Shown: one piece after another, positions 39,257 to 49,322 of the stretch
Numbering within the stretch: position 1 is the stretch's first letter
How the letters are laid out: the number at the start of each line of letters is the position of its first letter
Source of the DNA: Thorsellia anophelis DSM 18579
GTDB taxonomy: Bacteria; Pseudomonadota; Gammaproteobacteria; Enterobacterales; Thorselliaceae
Assembly: GCF_900111395.1 (NCBI RefSeq)
Contig: NZ_FOHV01000001.1
Coordinates: forward strand, 124,001 to 188,000
Reading direction: 5' to 3'
Length of the DNA stretch: 64,000 nucleotides
Translations under genes and position numbers: made by a program
Notes under the pieces: model-generated
The model's input: the letters and a program-made list of their open reading frames with translations, nothing else
What the model was told of the DNA's origin: nothing
Database searches by the model: none

Positions 39257-39854
39257 TCAAATAAAGATGCACGAAGAACAGGTTAGCTAATGTAATGTAT
39301 ATGAGTGACACATCAAAAGGTGTAACAAAAGTTGGTTTCGTTGGAACAAACTTAGAAGGTTCAATCACCATAATGCATATTAAAGTGGAAATGATACTTG
39401 GAAGTCACTTAATGGGAATGCACACGATAAAGTTATGAATATAAATAATTTGGCAGGATAAATTATAAAATGAAATATTATGCTAAAGTTTTATCAGTAA
39501 ATAATCATATTTAAGATTAAATTATTTTGTTTTGTTTTGAGTAATATCCTATAAATGAAGGTGAGGTTTATTTACTGGATATTAATCTTGCTTTCTTAGC
39601 TGATGAATCGCTAGAATCATCTGATTCAATTTACTTACTTCATTAATGGTTTTTTAATGGATGATAAAGTTTGTATCGATGATTTGATTTTTCAAGATGA
39701 AATTTTTAGCTGATAGAATCAGTGTGGTTTTTTATATAGTTATTCAATTAACTATATCATCAAATCCGTTATTGTATTCATTAACATGATTTTAGTGTAA
39801 TAGTATCTAATTGTACGAATTGAAGTTAACGATTTAAATCTAAAATATAAGTTA
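39257..39854. other. Intergenic debris between asd and dnaJ
   Basis: The stretch from 39325 to 39400 on the + strand reads KVGFVGTNLEGSITIMH, which resembles the start of Asd ([17 protein letters not shown]) and may be a decayed duplicate of the asd 5' end. The remainder is AT-rich without open frames. Confidence 0.3.
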
Positions 39855-39895
39855 GCTATTTAGTTTTCATTTTATTGATATGAAAACTAAATAGC
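39855..39895 (-). terminator. Hairpin after dnaJ
   Basis: A 16-bp perfect stem (GCTATTTAGTTTTCAT and its complement at 39880-39895) with a nine-base loop, 29 bases beyond the dnaJ stop. No clear T-run follows on the minus strand. Confidence 0.5.
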
Positions 39896-39924
39896 ATAAA
39901 ATAAATAACTTAAAACCAGTTTAT

Positions 39925-41052
39925 TTAGTTACCTTTTAAGTCATCAAAAAACTTTTTAACGCCGTCAAAAAAGCTCTTTGAACGAGGGCTGTTATCCCCT
40001 TCAGCATTCTCACCACAACTTTCACCAAGCTCTCTTAATAAAGCTTTTTGTTGTTCATTCAGCTTCACAGGTGTTTCAATCACGACACGACAAATTAAAT
40101 CTCCTCTGCTATTACTACGCACAGATTTAACCCCTTTGTCTCTTAACCTGAAAGATTTATGAGTTTGAGTTTCTGCTGGTATTTTAAGTTTTACTCGGCC
40201 ATCTAGAGTAGGTACTTCAATCTCACCACCAAGTGCTGCCATGGTAAAACTAATCGGCACGTCGCAGTATAAATTATTGCCATCGCGCTCAAAAATAGGG
40301 TGCGGTTTGACATGAATTTCTACATATAGATCGCCTGGTTGTGCACCATTTGGCCCTGCTTCACCTTCTCCAGCTAAGCGAATTCGATTATTTGTGTCAA
40401 CTCCTGCTGGAATACTAACAGACAAGGTTTTGTATTCTTCAACACGGCCCTCTCCTCGACAGCTTGTGCAAGGTTCTTTGATAACCTTGCCGCGACCACG
40501 GCAGGTTGGACAAGTTTGCTGAACAGCAAAAAAACCTTGGCGCATTTGTACTTGACCTGCTCCACCACAAGTCGTACAGGTTGAGGAGGATGTACCTGGT
40601 TTGGCTCCTGAACCTTTACAAGGTTTACAACTTTGCAATGTTGGGATGCGGATCTCTTTTTGAACCCCTCCTACTGCTTCTTCTAGGGTGATTTCAATCC
40701 CATAACGTAAGTCAGATCCTCTTGCCTGGCGAGTTCTTCCTCCTCGACCCCCTCCGAACAGATCACCAAAAATGTCACCAAACATATCTCCAAAGTCGCC
40801 AGCACCGCCACCGCCCATACCGCCTTGTTCAAAAGCAGCGTGACCATATTGGTCATAGGCTGAGCGTTTAGATTGGTCACTTAAAATTTCATAAGCTTCT
40901 TTGATCTCTTTGAAAAGTTCTTCTGATTCTTTGTTGCCTTGATTTCTATCAGGGTGATGTTTCATAGCAAGGCGCTTGTAGGCTTTTTTAATTTCAGCCT
41001 CACTTGCTCCACGAGCAAGACCTAGCACTTCATAATAATCGCGTTTAGACAT
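39925..41052 (-). CDS. dnaJ: Chaperone DnaJ
   Basis: DnaJ delivers clients to DnaK and stimulates its ATPase. The 375-residue protein has the J domain with HPD ([10 protein letters not shown]), the Gly/Phe-rich linker ([17 protein letters not shown]), four CxxCxGxG zinc repeats ([32 protein letters not shown]) and the C-terminal client-binding region. The ATG at 41052 ([11 protein letters not shown]) follows GGAAC; an upstream in-frame start at 41100 would overlap the intercistronic hairpin and is not supported. It is co-transcribed with dnaK, 126 bases apart. Confidence 0.97.
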   Translation of the reverse strand: MSKRDYYEVLGLARGASEAEIKKAYKRLAMKHHPDRNQGNKESEELFKEIKEAYEILSDQSKRSAYDQYGHAAFEQGGMGGGGAGDFGDMFGDIFGDLFGGGRGGRTRQARGSDLRYGIEITLEEAVGGVQKEIRIPTLQSCKPCKGSGAKPGTSSSTCTTCGGAGQVQMRQGFFAVQQTCPTCRGRGKVIKEPCTSCRGEGRVEEYKTLSVSIPAGVDTNNRIRLAGEGEAGPNGAQPGDLYVEIHVKPHPIFERDGNNLYCDVPISFTMAALGGEIEVPTLDGRVKLKIPAETQTHKSFRLRDKGVKSVRSNSRGDLICRVVIETPVKLNEQQKALLRELGESCGENAEGDNSPRSKSFFDGVKKFFDDLKGN

Positions 41053-41089
41053 ATAAGGTTCCGTTTTTTTAAATATAATAAACGTGCAA

Positions 41090-41117
41090 ACGGGCGTCAA
41101 GTTACCCTAACGCCCGT
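41090..41117 (-). terminator. Hairpin between dnaK and dnaJ
   Basis: ACGGGCGT (41090-41097) pairs perfectly with ACGCCCGT (41110-41117). It may act as a partial terminator or mRNA-stability element that keeps dnaJ levels below dnaK. Confidence 0.45.
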
Positions 41118-41178
41118 GTTTCAATTGCATTAATACTTAAAACGTAGGCCACACAAGTTGTGACGTGTCTTAGGTAAT

Positions 41179-43086
41179 TTATTTATCTTTGACTTCTTCA
41201 AACTCAGCATCAATCGTTCCATCATCAGGACGATTTGCATTTGCACCTGCTGCTTCGCCTTGCGGCTGACCTTGTGCTTGTGCTGCTTCCATTAATTTAC
41301 CAGAAACTGCAATTAGCGCTTGAGTTTTAGCATCAATTTCTGCTTTATCTTCACCTTTAACTGCTGCTTCTAACTCATTGGTCGCATTTGTGATAGCTGT
41401 TTTATCTTCTTCAGATAAACTTGCTCCCACTTCTTCTAACTGTTTGCGAGTTGCATGAATCATTTGATCAGCTTGGTTACGAGTAGAGACTAATTCCTCA
41501 AATTTACGGTCATTTTCAGCATTCGCTTCTGCATCACGTACCATTTGTTGGATTTCTTCTTCACTTAAACCAGAAGAGGCTTTGATTGTTATTTTTTGTT
41601 CACGATTCGTATTTTTATCTTTTGCTGAAACATGCAAAATACCATCAGCGTCGATATCAAATGTTACTTCAATTTGTGGCATACCACGTTGTGCAGGTTG
41701 AATACCATCAAGATTAAATTGACCTAATGATTTATTATCAGCAGCACGTTTACGCTCACCTTGTAACACGTGAATTGTCACAGCTGACTGGTTATCTTCA
41801 GCAGTTGAGAACACTTGGCTATGTTTTGTCGGGATAGTTGTATTTTTGTTGATTAATGGTGTCATTACACCACCCATTGTTTCAATCCCTAATGATAATG
41901 GGCTTACGTCAAGTAATAAAACGTCTGTCACATCACCACTTAATACACCACCTTGTACTGCTGCGCCGATTGCAACTGCTTCATCAGGGTTGACATCTTT
42001 ACGAGGTTCTTTACCAAAGAAATCCGTTACAGTTTTTTGAACAAGTGGCATACGGGTTTGACCACCCACTAAAATCACATCATTAATATCGTTAACAGAT
42101 AAGCCAGCGTCTTGTAAAGCAACTTTTAATGGTTCAATTGAACGATTAATTAAGTCTTCTACTAGTGATTCAAGTTTTGCACGAGTCACTTTTAAGTTAA
42201 GATGTTTTGGTCCCGTTGCATCAGCTGTGATATAAGGCAAATTCACATCTGTTTGCTGAGCTGATGATAATTCAATTTTAGCTTTTTCAGCTGCCTCTTT
42301 TAAGCGTTGCATCGCTAATGGGTCTTGACGCAAATCGAAACCTTGATCTTTTTTGAACTCTTCGACTAAGTAGTTAATTAAACGGCTATCAAAATCTTCA
42401 CCACCAAGATGAGTATCACCATTAGTTGCTAATACTTCAAATGTTTTTTCACCATCAACTTCATCAATTTCGATAATGGATATATCAAATGTACCACCAC
42501 CTAAGTCATACACTGCGATTGTACGGTTTCCTTTAGCTTTATCCATACCATAAGCAAGTGCAGCTGCAGTTGGCTCATTGATGATACGTTTAACTTCTAA
42601 ACCAGCGATACGACCTGCATCTTTGGTTGCTTGTCTTTGTGCATCATTAAAGTAAGCAGGAACAGTAATAACTGCTTCTGTCACTGATTCACCAAGGAAG
42701 TCCTCAGCTGTTTTTTTCATTTTTTTCAATACTTCAGCTGAAATTTGTGGTGGCGCAATTTTTTCGCCTTTAATTTCAATCCAAGCATCGCCATTATCCG
42801 CCTCTACTATTTTGTAAGGCATAATATCTTTATCACGCTGAGCTTCGCTATCTTGGAAGCGACGTCCAATTAAACGTTTAATTGCAAATAATGTGTTTTC
42901 AGGATTCGTTACTGCTTGACGTTTCGCTGGTTGGCCGACTAAAATTTCACCGTCTTGTGTATAAGCAATGATTGAAGGGGTTGTGCGATCGCCTTCAGCA
43001 TTCTCAATAACACGAGCTGTATCTCCATCCATTACTGCAACACAAGAGTTAGTTGTTCCTAAGTCAATACCAATAATTCTACCCAT
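41179..43086 (-). CDS. dnaK: Chaperone DnaK (Hsp70)
   Basis: DnaK is the ATP-driven Hsp70 folding chaperone. The 635-residue protein has the nucleotide-binding domain ([42 protein letters not shown]), the interdomain linker VLLLDV, the substrate domain, and a lid ending in FEEVKDK. The ATG at 43086 has GGAGA upstream; an in-frame start four codons earlier is less likely. Two sigma-32 type promoters lie upstream, so the dnaK-dnaJ operon is heat-shock controlled. grpE is not adjacent. Confidence 0.97.
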   Translation of the reverse strand: MGRIIGIDLGTTNSCVAVMDGDTARVIENAEGDRTTPSIIAYTQDGEILVGQPAKRQAVTNPENTLFAIKRLIGRRFQDSEAQRDKDIMPYKIVEADNGDAWIEIKGEKIAPPQISAEVLKKMKKTAEDFLGESVTEAVITVPAYFNDAQRQATKDAGRIAGLEVKRIINEPTAAALAYGMDKAKGNRTIAVYDLGGGTFDISIIEIDEVDGEKTFEVLATNGDTHLGGEDFDSRLINYLVEEFKKDQGFDLRQDPLAMQRLKEAAEKAKIELSSAQQTDVNLPYITADATGPKHLNLKVTRAKLESLVEDLINRSIEPLKVALQDAGLSVNDINDVILVGGQTRMPLVQKTVTDFFGKEPRKDVNPDEAVAIGAAVQGGVLSGDVTDVLLLDVSPLSLGIETMGGVMTPLINKNTTIPTKHSQVFSTAEDNQSAVTIHVLQGERKRAADNKSLGQFNLDGIQPAQRGMPQIEVTFDIDADGILHVSAKDKNTNREQKITIKASSGLSEEEIQQMVRDAEANAENDRKFEELVSTRNQADQMIHATRKQLEEVGASLSEEDKTAITNATNELEAAVKGEDKAEIDAKTQALIAVSGKLMEAAQAQGQPQGEAAGANANRPDDGTIDAEFEEVKDK

Positions 43087-43168
43087 GATTTTCTCCAATA
43101 GTGTAGTTTATATAATTAAATATTTATTTAAGTCTTAGTATAATTTATAACAATGCCTTATGCCGTTA

Positions 43169-43196
43169 ATATATGGCTAAAGAGTGTTATTTCAAG
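43169..43196 (-). promoter_or_regulatory. Second sigma-32 promoter candidate for dnaK
   Basis: On the minus strand a perfect CTTGAAA (43190-43196) is followed, after 12-13 bases, by GCCATATAT. The -35 box is ideal; the -10 lacks most of the CCCC run, so this would be a weaker P2-like site. Confidence 0.4.
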
Positions 43197-43277
43197 TAAG
43201 CATTGTATGAAATTAAATTAAAGTAATTTAGCAATGTTTATATTTGGGGGATATATTGCATCGCTTCTCACTTTACT

Positions 43278-43305
43278 ATGTGGGGTTTAGAAATTAAACT
43301 TCAAG
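43278..43305 (-). promoter_or_regulatory. Sigma-32 heat-shock promoter of dnaK
   Basis: CTTGAAG (43299-43305), 13-base spacer, CCCCACAT (43278-43285) on the minus strand, close to the consensus CTTGAAA-N13-CCCCATNT and to E. coli dnaK P1. It lies about 190 bases before the dnaK start. Confidence 0.8.
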
Positions 43306-43857
43306 GGGTGGGGTAAAAATATTCCTAAATTGACTTATCTTTGCATAAAGATAATTTAACTTATCTTCATTACTTTTTTATAAGATTGCATCTTCATGTA
43401 GGTGTAAAATTATGGGGAATATGAATGTTTAAATTAAACTACATTTAAATACTTGAGGTAATAGAGTCAGTTTGTTTACTGTGAATAAAGCTTATAATTC
43501 GGTAAAGTGTCTGTTTGTCCTGCTACCTAAAATAGAAACATAATAGACAATTGTTGAACGAATTCAATCTGGAAACGTTTTTTTCAGAATATTAAATTCA
43601 AATATTTAACGACTGGATGTTCATTAATCATCAAGCAGTAGAATGTAATATGCGATATTACTATAACATAAAGGCTAAACTGTGCAATTAGTTATTCTAT
43701 TGAACTTTTTGACATTTACCTGTACCCCTTTCAGTATTAAATGAAATGCGATTGTTAACATCAAATGCTGTGACTACATTCAACACTGAGCCTTTGCACA
43801 TCTCACTTATTTTCCATTAATCGTAAATAAGGGTATATCTTACCAATATCCCCCTTA
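43306..43857. other. Long AT-rich gap upstream of dnaK
   Basis: There are no open frames, no RNA-like structure and no repeat that I can name. It belongs to the debris zone that continues with the ISAs1 relic to the right. Confidence 0.3.
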
Positions 43858-44095
43858 TTAGGGCACTTTTGTAGATTGATTCGCATAAGCTTGTGCCCAT
43901 GTAATAAGTAACATATTTAATGACTTGGGTTTTATCATTCTAATGATTCTTGCAACGTTGTGCCGTGTGGGAATACCTTGCTTGTAGGGCATTTGATGAA
44001 ACCACTTAAGGCTCAGATTACCAAACTTAGTGATTGATGCCCATGTCGAATAATCACAAATCAATACTATAAGCACTAAAAAGCGATTTCTTTAA
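43858..44095 (-). pseudogene. ISAs1-family transposase N-terminal fragment
   Basis: The minus strand reads FLVLIVLICDYSTWASI, then KFGNLSLKWFHQMPYKQGIP and RHNVARIIRMIKP..LNMLLITWAQAYA. This matches the N-terminal region of ISAs1 (H-repeat) transposases: the LxAVISGxxGWxDI helix, the GIPxHDTIARVxxxI block and the following xxWxxA. The DDE domain is missing. The remaining open frame of 72 codons starts at a GTG inside the conserved helix and is not a gene. Confidence 0.65.
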
Positions 44096-44279
44096 CCGAA
44101 TAGACTTGAATTCGCCAGGCAATTTGATCATATTTAAGCAAAAATAACCTTAAAAAATATTTAAGAACAATTAATTTAATTAAAGTTTGATTTATCTCTG
44201 TTGAAATCATCAAAACAATGTTTTTAGCAAATTAAGTCATCTTTTATATGAACAATCCATTTGATCTTTATGTTTCATT

Positions 44280-44639
44280 CTAATCAATAAAATCAAGTGT
44301 TTGGAAAAGTGCAATCATTTTGGGTTCATCCTCACAAAAAGCATGAAATTGAGTAATGAAACTTACCAATGCATCCTTGTCACTAGAATATGCGCTGAAC
44401 ATATCAGCTTCTGGGTCGAAACTAATTTTTTCTGCAAGGTGACTTAAGTTTAATTCTAGGAAGGTGGATGCTAAATTAGCCCAATCATAACCACCGCCTT
44501 CAAAGCCATCATCACTACGCATTTCAAAGATATGATCCTTATACATCCCTGCGTTTAAAATAACTGAGTAGCCGTTACCTGCTGCTGATGTATATTCAAG
44601 GAAACTGAAAGGTTTTATCTTACTATTAATATCATTCAT
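44280..44639 (-). CDS. Imm51-family immunity protein
   Basis: The 119-residue protein resembles the Imm51 family of polymorphic-toxin immunity proteins: PFSFLEYTSAAGNGYSVIL near the start, FEMRSDDGFEGGGYDWANLA in the middle, and KISFDPEADMFSAYSSDKDAL near the end. Such proteins bind and block a nuclease-type toxin in the cytoplasm. No toxin gene, Rhs core or contact-dependent system is adjacent, so it is an orphan. It sits in a zone of IS relics with a second immunity gene 295 bases upstream on the same strand. GGCGCTCTC on the minus strand before the ATG gives only a weak ribosome site. Confidence 0.75.
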   Translation of the reverse strand: MNDINSKIKPFSFLEYTSAAGNGYSVILNAGMYKDHIFEMRSDDGFEGGGYDWANLASTFLELNLSHLAEKISFDPEADMFSAYSSDKDALVSFITQFHAFCEDEPKMIALFQTLDFID

Positions 44640-44934
44640 GAGAGCGCCTCTATCGGTTAAGGTGATAAATAATAAACATATTTATTTGAATTATCATGTC
44701 AATTTATTGAATTATTCGTCCTGATTGTGATTAATTTATCAATAGGACAAGGGGAACGTGCATTTATTTATCATGCGAATTTAATAATCATTTTAATATA
44801 CTGGTTATTACAGCGAGTCAATTGAAATATATGAATTATAAAATTTCAATATAAATAAATCAATAGCTTAATGTAAAGGTGGCTTGACTCCTGTCATACG
44901 CATAGGTGCGATACTCATGCATTATTTTTAATGG

Positions 44935-45276
44935 TTAAAATGTTCGATCTAAAAATAAATATATTAGGGATTTTTCATCAGCTAACATGCAGCGATAGTT
45001 TACAAACTGTATCGCAGCCAACAAGAATCCGGATATCCCAATGGTTGCTTTATCAAATGTCATATCGCTGATCTGTAATAAAATAGCTTCATCGTGACTG
45101 ACATGTATTGTCGTCATACCATCTTCGGGATGTCTAAGGCTTGTCAAACAATCAATTAAAGCAGGGTAATTTTTCCCGTAAAAATCAGGAAAACCAAATA
45201 GATCTGTCAATTTTTGATGTAAATCATCATATGTTTTAATCGTCGAAAAATCTAAGGTTAACTCAGTAAGTTTCAT
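44935..45276 (-). CDS. Barstar-like immunity protein
   Basis: The 113-residue product matches the barstar family: an N-terminal beta strand (MKLTELTLDFSTIKTYDDLH) and the signature FGFPDFYGKNYPALIDCL, where barstar helix 2 contacts the RNase active site. Barstar-type proteins neutralise barnase-like ribonucleases. The ATG at 45276 with AAGG upstream is preferred; 45312 is an alternative start. No RNase toxin gene is present. Together with the Imm51 gene it looks like a small store of immunity genes. Confidence 0.8.
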   Translation of the reverse strand: MKLTELTLDFSTIKTYDDLHQKLTDLFGFPDFYGKNYPALIDCLTSLRHPEDGMTTIHVSHDEAILLQISDMTFDKATIGISGFLLAAIQFVNYRCMLADEKSLIYLFLDRTF

Positions 45277-45312
45277 TATATTTAACCTTATATATTCAAA
45301 ATTCGATTTCAT

Positions 45313-45546
45313 GAAGATGGAAACTTAGGAGACAACCTAAAGGTAGCTATGTGGCTTCTCACTGCCCTAATGGGCGTTGGGTTTACGGCGAAATTACTAA
45401 GAAAAAATTCGTTTGTTTATTCTTCCGCACAATACTAAAACAGTATTGATATGTCTACTTATTTATTTTTCAAATTCTTATAGATAAATCAGGGGTGTTA
45501 TCTCAAATAAGTGGCGTGGCCTATATTTCACCTCAAGATATTTTTT
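45313..45546. other. Gap between barstar-like gene and tnpB relic
   Basis: A plus-strand frame from about 45312 is open for some 44 codons (GSYVASHCPNGRWVYGEI in its middle) without a start or ribosome site. It may be a fragment of a lost gene but I cannot place it in a family. Confidence 0.25.
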
Positions 45547-45800
45547 GCGTTTTATCCTGTGTGTCGTACAACCCTGTTTTTCAGGGCGGGGATAAAAGGC
45601 ACTCTTTTAACATTTTCAACAGATTTTAAACGATCTTGAACGCGCCTACAAAAATTTCTTTCAAAAACGAGCGGCCTTCCTACGGATTAAAAAACGCTGT
45701 CAATATAATGTTTTTTGCTATCCGTAAGGCGTGAAGCTCGATTAGGAAAATAACCGTATATTCTTGTCAAAACTAGGGGGAAGGTACTGGCCGTAAAGTC
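45547..45800 (+). mobile_element. Decayed IS200/IS605-type left end with tnpB 5' fragment
   Basis: A 54-base hairpin (45547-45600, GCGTTTTATC with GATAAAAGGC and an inner CCCTG/CAGGG) corresponds to the left end. From 45622 a single frame reads ILNDLERAYKNFFQKRAAF, then KKRCQYNVFCYP, a stop (TAA in place of CAA), GVKLD, a stop (TAG in place of CAG), and ENNRIFLSKLGG. This is the N-terminal domain of TnpB. Point mutation rather than frameshift is the main decay here, so this copy died differently from the one at 4.8 kb. The rest of the element is lost. Confidence 0.75.
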
Positions 45801-45869
45801 ATAGGTCCAGTGAAGCTAATGATTTAGAATTGGCATGCTTTATCTGTGATGGTGGTAGACTGTGCAATT

Positions 45870-45900
45870 AGAAAACGCAATCTCCGCGAAGCGGAGATTG
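45870..45900 (-). terminator. Terminator of the mdtABC-mscK operon
   Basis: On the minus strand CAATCTCCGC-TTCG-CGGAGATTG forms a stable stem with a UUCG tetraloop, followed by CGTTTTC. It lies about 65 bases after the mscK-type stop. Confidence 0.65.
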
Positions 45901-45965
45901 ATAAAACCGTAGACTTGTGAAAATTTTAATTTCTCAACTCACACCATGAATAATTCGTTATCAAA

Positions 45966-48900
45966 TTAAGATGTTTTGTGCGCCATTTCTGTTCTAACTT
46001 GGATAGGTGGATAAGGCATTTTCAAACCGGCTAGTCGGAAATTGCGTAATATATTTTGATGTACAGCATGTCTTAAAGGCATTAAGAAACGCACACTATT
46101 TGTGTGAACCCGTAAATTAAATTGCTGTATACCATTTTCCATGTTAATTAAAAAAGCTTCCGGTGGAACAGGGGTGTCAACTACCATATCACAATCATTT
46201 GCGGCTTTTAATAACAGTTCTGTGACGAGTGCAGTATCAGCATCTTGTTCTACAGGAATGGTCATAATAATACGGGTAATAGGATCAGATAATGACCAAT
46301 TTATAAATTGCTCCGTAATAAAGGCTTTATTCGGTACAATGATCTCTTTATTATCAAAATCTACAATCTCAGTTGCCCGTGTTCTAATTCTGGCTATCGT
46401 GCCTGTTAAATTTCTTAAGGTTACGACATCGCCTATTCTGACAGGTTTTTCAAATAATAAAATTAAGCCTGAGATGAAATTGGCGAAGATCTCTTGTAAA
46501 CCAAACCCAAGCCCAACACCTAACGCTGCGATAAGCCATTGTAATTTTGACCATTCGATACCTATCCATGAAAACCCAATAATTCCACCAATTAGCATAA
46601 TGACATACTTGGTTAACGTGGTGATAGTAAACCCTGTGCCTGGTTGTAATTCAAGGTGTTGTAAAATGGCAAGTTCTAGTAATGCGGGTAAGTTTCTGAC
46701 TAATTGGGCGGTAATAATAAATACAAGCGTGGCGACTAATAATGAAGCAATGGTAATAGCTTGAATGGTTTCTGTGCCCTGTACGATTTGTGTTGTCTGC
46801 CAAAGACGCATGTTATTTAAAAAGCTAAATGCTGAATGTAGCTCTGACCATAATAAAGCGACAAGGATAAATCCTGTTAAAGTTAATAGTGAACCTACTA
46901 ATCTTAAGGATTGTGCACTGATTGTATCTAAATCAATAGGTACCATGTCTATTTCAATAGAGCCTTCGTTAGAGGCAATTTCTTTAGATTCTTCTAATTG
47001 GCCTTGTTTAGCACGTTCAGCCAAAATTTCAGCTCGTTTTTGTTTTGCACGTTCAAAATCAAGTTTGCGTCTTTGAATGAGCATGCCTCTATGGACTAAA
47101 TGATAAGTAAAACGTAGAGTGAAAATAATTAATAAAGAAGTTTCAAGGCGAATCAAAAGAGCTATTGAAGTGGATAAATAACCAATACTTGCAGCAATTG
47201 CAGCAACAATGGGGGCTGCAATTAATAACGTCCAAAAAAATCGATTGATAATTCCATCATTCGCATTTCGGTTACTTTTTAATATTAATACTCCTGCCCG
47301 TTTAAAACTTATAGTGACTAAAGTAATGGCAATACATAGTAATATAAATGCAAATCTGCCCAAGGAATTTGCAAATTCTCTATCATTATAAGTATCAAAC
47401 GTGGTTGTCAGGACAATTAATGGCACAATTACCCAAATGGACAAAGAGTAATAACGCATCGCTCTGTTGACTGTTTCTGACTTCCAACGAAAATGAGCCC
47501 TAAATAGACCTTGTGGGTGTGAAAAAAGTTTGCTTAGCATGAATATCCATAAAATTGGAACAGTACTTAGTACACCGTTTCCTAGTGCTACAGCTAATGG
47601 ATATTCCCATGCATTACTAAGAATATTACCTATCGTCGCCCAAAGAATCGGGAGAGGTAGAGACATAAATAAAGCCCAAATAATGGCTCGAATTGTTAAA
47701 TAAAAACTGTCTTGGGTTACTTTACCTACTTTTATACTACTGCGCTGAAGAAATGCAAAATGCTTCTTTTTAAGGCTGAAACTGATAATTACCAAAAAAG
47801 CACTAAATAGAAGAAATAGGATGTCCATGATATCTTGAGTTGCGCTTTTGATGGCTAAGTGAATTTCTTTGATGCTTTCAGTTGAAAAAAATCGCAAAAC
47901 ATCTTTGGTGATTTCAAACGGAAAGTTAATCGAAATGGGCGTTAAATCCGCTATCCAAAATAAGTGCCTATGGCTTGCTTCTCGGACTTGACTTAATGCA
48001 TCGATAAGTTGGGAATTTGCCACAATCAGTCTAGTTAATTCGACAGTTTGCGTATCTAGATTAGCTAGTAATGAGGATAAAAGCTCACGTTTTGTATTCA
48101 GCTGTGCAGAGGCAATTTTCGCTTGCTCTTTTGTTAATTCCTCACCATCATCTTGGAATAATTCAGAAATATTTGGAAGATCATTGAGTTCTCTTTGAAA
48201 TCCAATCCGTTTAACCTTGATATTTGCCATATCGGTATTTAATGTTTGGGTAAGTGGCATTTCTGGTAATCTGGCAACTTCAGCTCGAAGAGATTCTCCT
48301 AAAACGGGAGATGACCCTAACCACTGTGCTTGTTCTGTGAAGTTATTTAATACTTCTCTTACTTGTTGGGTATTAGAAGCAGTTAAACGTTGCCTATTTA
48401 CAAGGGACTGAATTGATTGTGTTTCTTGATTTAATATTTCGGATAGTTCACGACTTCTTGTGAGCAAATTTTGTATGCTCACTGGTAATACAGCTTGTGA
48501 CTCGGCAATTTGATTGGTCTGCGCCAAGGCTTTTTCTGCTTCTTGTTGTCTGAGTGAATTAAGCCCCTCTCTGAGCTTATCTAAATAGGTATCTGACGAG
48601 TCATATCTTGCTCGGTAAAGTTCTATGCGTAAACGTGACAATTCCTGTCTATTATTAGCAGAGAGCTGGGAAAGTTCGAGTTCTTCAATTTTCACACTTT
48701 GAGCATATTGTTCTGCTTGCATTCCAAGTGCTTGAATTCTAGATAATGGTGTGCTTTCAGTGCTAACATCAGCTAACCTTCTTTGTATCTCAGTTAAGCG
48801 ATTTCTTGCATTTGCAATCAATTGAGGGGTTTGTGTTAATGAGATTTCCCTTAATATTTCTTGCTCTTGTTGCATCTGCCTATCAAATTCTAATCTTTGA

Positions 48901-49322
48901 CTACTTGCTCTAATGATAGCCTGCTCAAAATCAGCTGCTGTTTTTGCTTGAATTTTAGGTGAGGGTTGAGTCAGCGCTTCTTTAATTTTAAGGTTTAACT
49001 CATCCACATATTTATTATAATTATCAATCACTGACTGATAGCGTTGGCTATTAGCTCGTGAGTTTTGTGCTTCTTTTAACCAATTGATACTCGTTTTAAG
49101 GCTTTCTATAATTTCTGTTTGATTTAAGAGATTATTATTACTTTCCGCTGCGCTAAGCTCACTTTCTAGTTGTTCAATCGTAACCTGCGCGTATAGCGGT
49201 GGCGCAAGAAATAAGCTTATCATAGCAAGAAGACATATACATTTTTTTCCTGAGTATATTAGTGCTCGCATATGAGTTTTAAATTTATCCATAAATTCTA
49301 TTCGTTTTACTTCCCTAAACAT
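45966..49322 (-). CDS. mscK: MscK/MscM-type large mechanosensitive channel
   Basis: This 1118-residue protein has the size and layout of MscK (KefA) and MscM: signal peptide (ICLLAMISLFLAPPLYAQ), a periplasmic coiled-coil region of about 450 residues, about eight membrane helices, then the MscS-like pore and cytoplasmic beta domain (GVGLGFGLQEIFANFISGLI, LFEKPVRIGDVVTL, DFDNKEIIVPNKAFI). Such channels release solutes in osmotic downshock. MscK and MscM cannot be told apart by eye. The start at 49322 follows AAGGA and overlaps the end of mdtC by 16 bases, so it is coupled to the efflux operon. Confidence 0.9.
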   Translation of the reverse strand: MFREVKRIEFMDKFKTHMRALIYSGKKCICLLAMISLFLAPPLYAQVTIEQLESELSAAESNNNLLNQTEIIESLKTSINWLKEAQNSRANSQRYQSVIDNYNKYVDELNLKIKEALTQPSPKIQAKTAADFEQAIIRASSQRLEFDRQMQQEQEILREISLTQTPQLIANARNRLTEIQRRLADVSTESTPLSRIQALGMQAEQYAQSVKIEELELSQLSANNRQELSRLRIELYRARYDSSDTYLDKLREGLNSLRQQEAEKALAQTNQIAESQAVLPVSIQNLLTRSRELSEILNQETQSIQSLVNRQRLTASNTQQVREVLNNFTEQAQWLGSSPVLGESLRAEVARLPEMPLTQTLNTDMANIKVKRIGFQRELNDLPNISELFQDDGEELTKEQAKIASAQLNTKRELLSSLLANLDTQTVELTRLIVANSQLIDALSQVREASHRHLFWIADLTPISINFPFEITKDVLRFFSTESIKEIHLAIKSATQDIMDILFLLFSAFLVIISFSLKKKHFAFLQRSSIKVGKVTQDSFYLTIRAIIWALFMSLPLPILWATIGNILSNAWEYPLAVALGNGVLSTVPILWIFMLSKLFSHPQGLFRAHFRWKSETVNRAMRYYSLSIWVIVPLIVLTTTFDTYNDREFANSLGRFAFILLCIAITLVTISFKRAGVLILKSNRNANDGIINRFFWTLLIAAPIVAAIAASIGYLSTSIALLIRLETSLLIIFTLRFTYHLVHRGMLIQRRKLDFERAKQKRAEILAERAKQGQLEESKEIASNEGSIEIDMVPIDLDTISAQSLRLVGSLLTLTGFILVALLWSELHSAFSFLNNMRLWQTTQIVQGTETIQAITIASLLVATLVFIITAQLVRNLPALLELAILQHLELQPGTGFTITTLTKYVIMLIGGIIGFSWIGIEWSKLQWLIAALGVGLGFGLQEIFANFISGLILLFEKPVRIGDVVTLRNLTGTIARIRTRATEIVDFDNKEIIVPNKAFITEQFINWSLSDPITRIIMTIPVEQDADTALVTELLLKAANDCDMVVDTPVPPEAFLINMENGIQQFNLRVHTNSVRFLMPLRHAVHQNILRNFRLAGLKMPYPPIQVRTEMAHKTS

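Noticed and set aside
43858-44076. 72-codon ORF as a stand-alone small gene
   Set aside because: It starts inside a conserved ISAs1 transposase helix and lacks the DDE domain; a relic.
46141-47076. Long plus-strand frames antisense to the channel gene (207 and 103 codons)
   Set aside because: The minus-strand channel gene is fully supported by family motifs; these frames show no domain, start site or codon pattern of their own.
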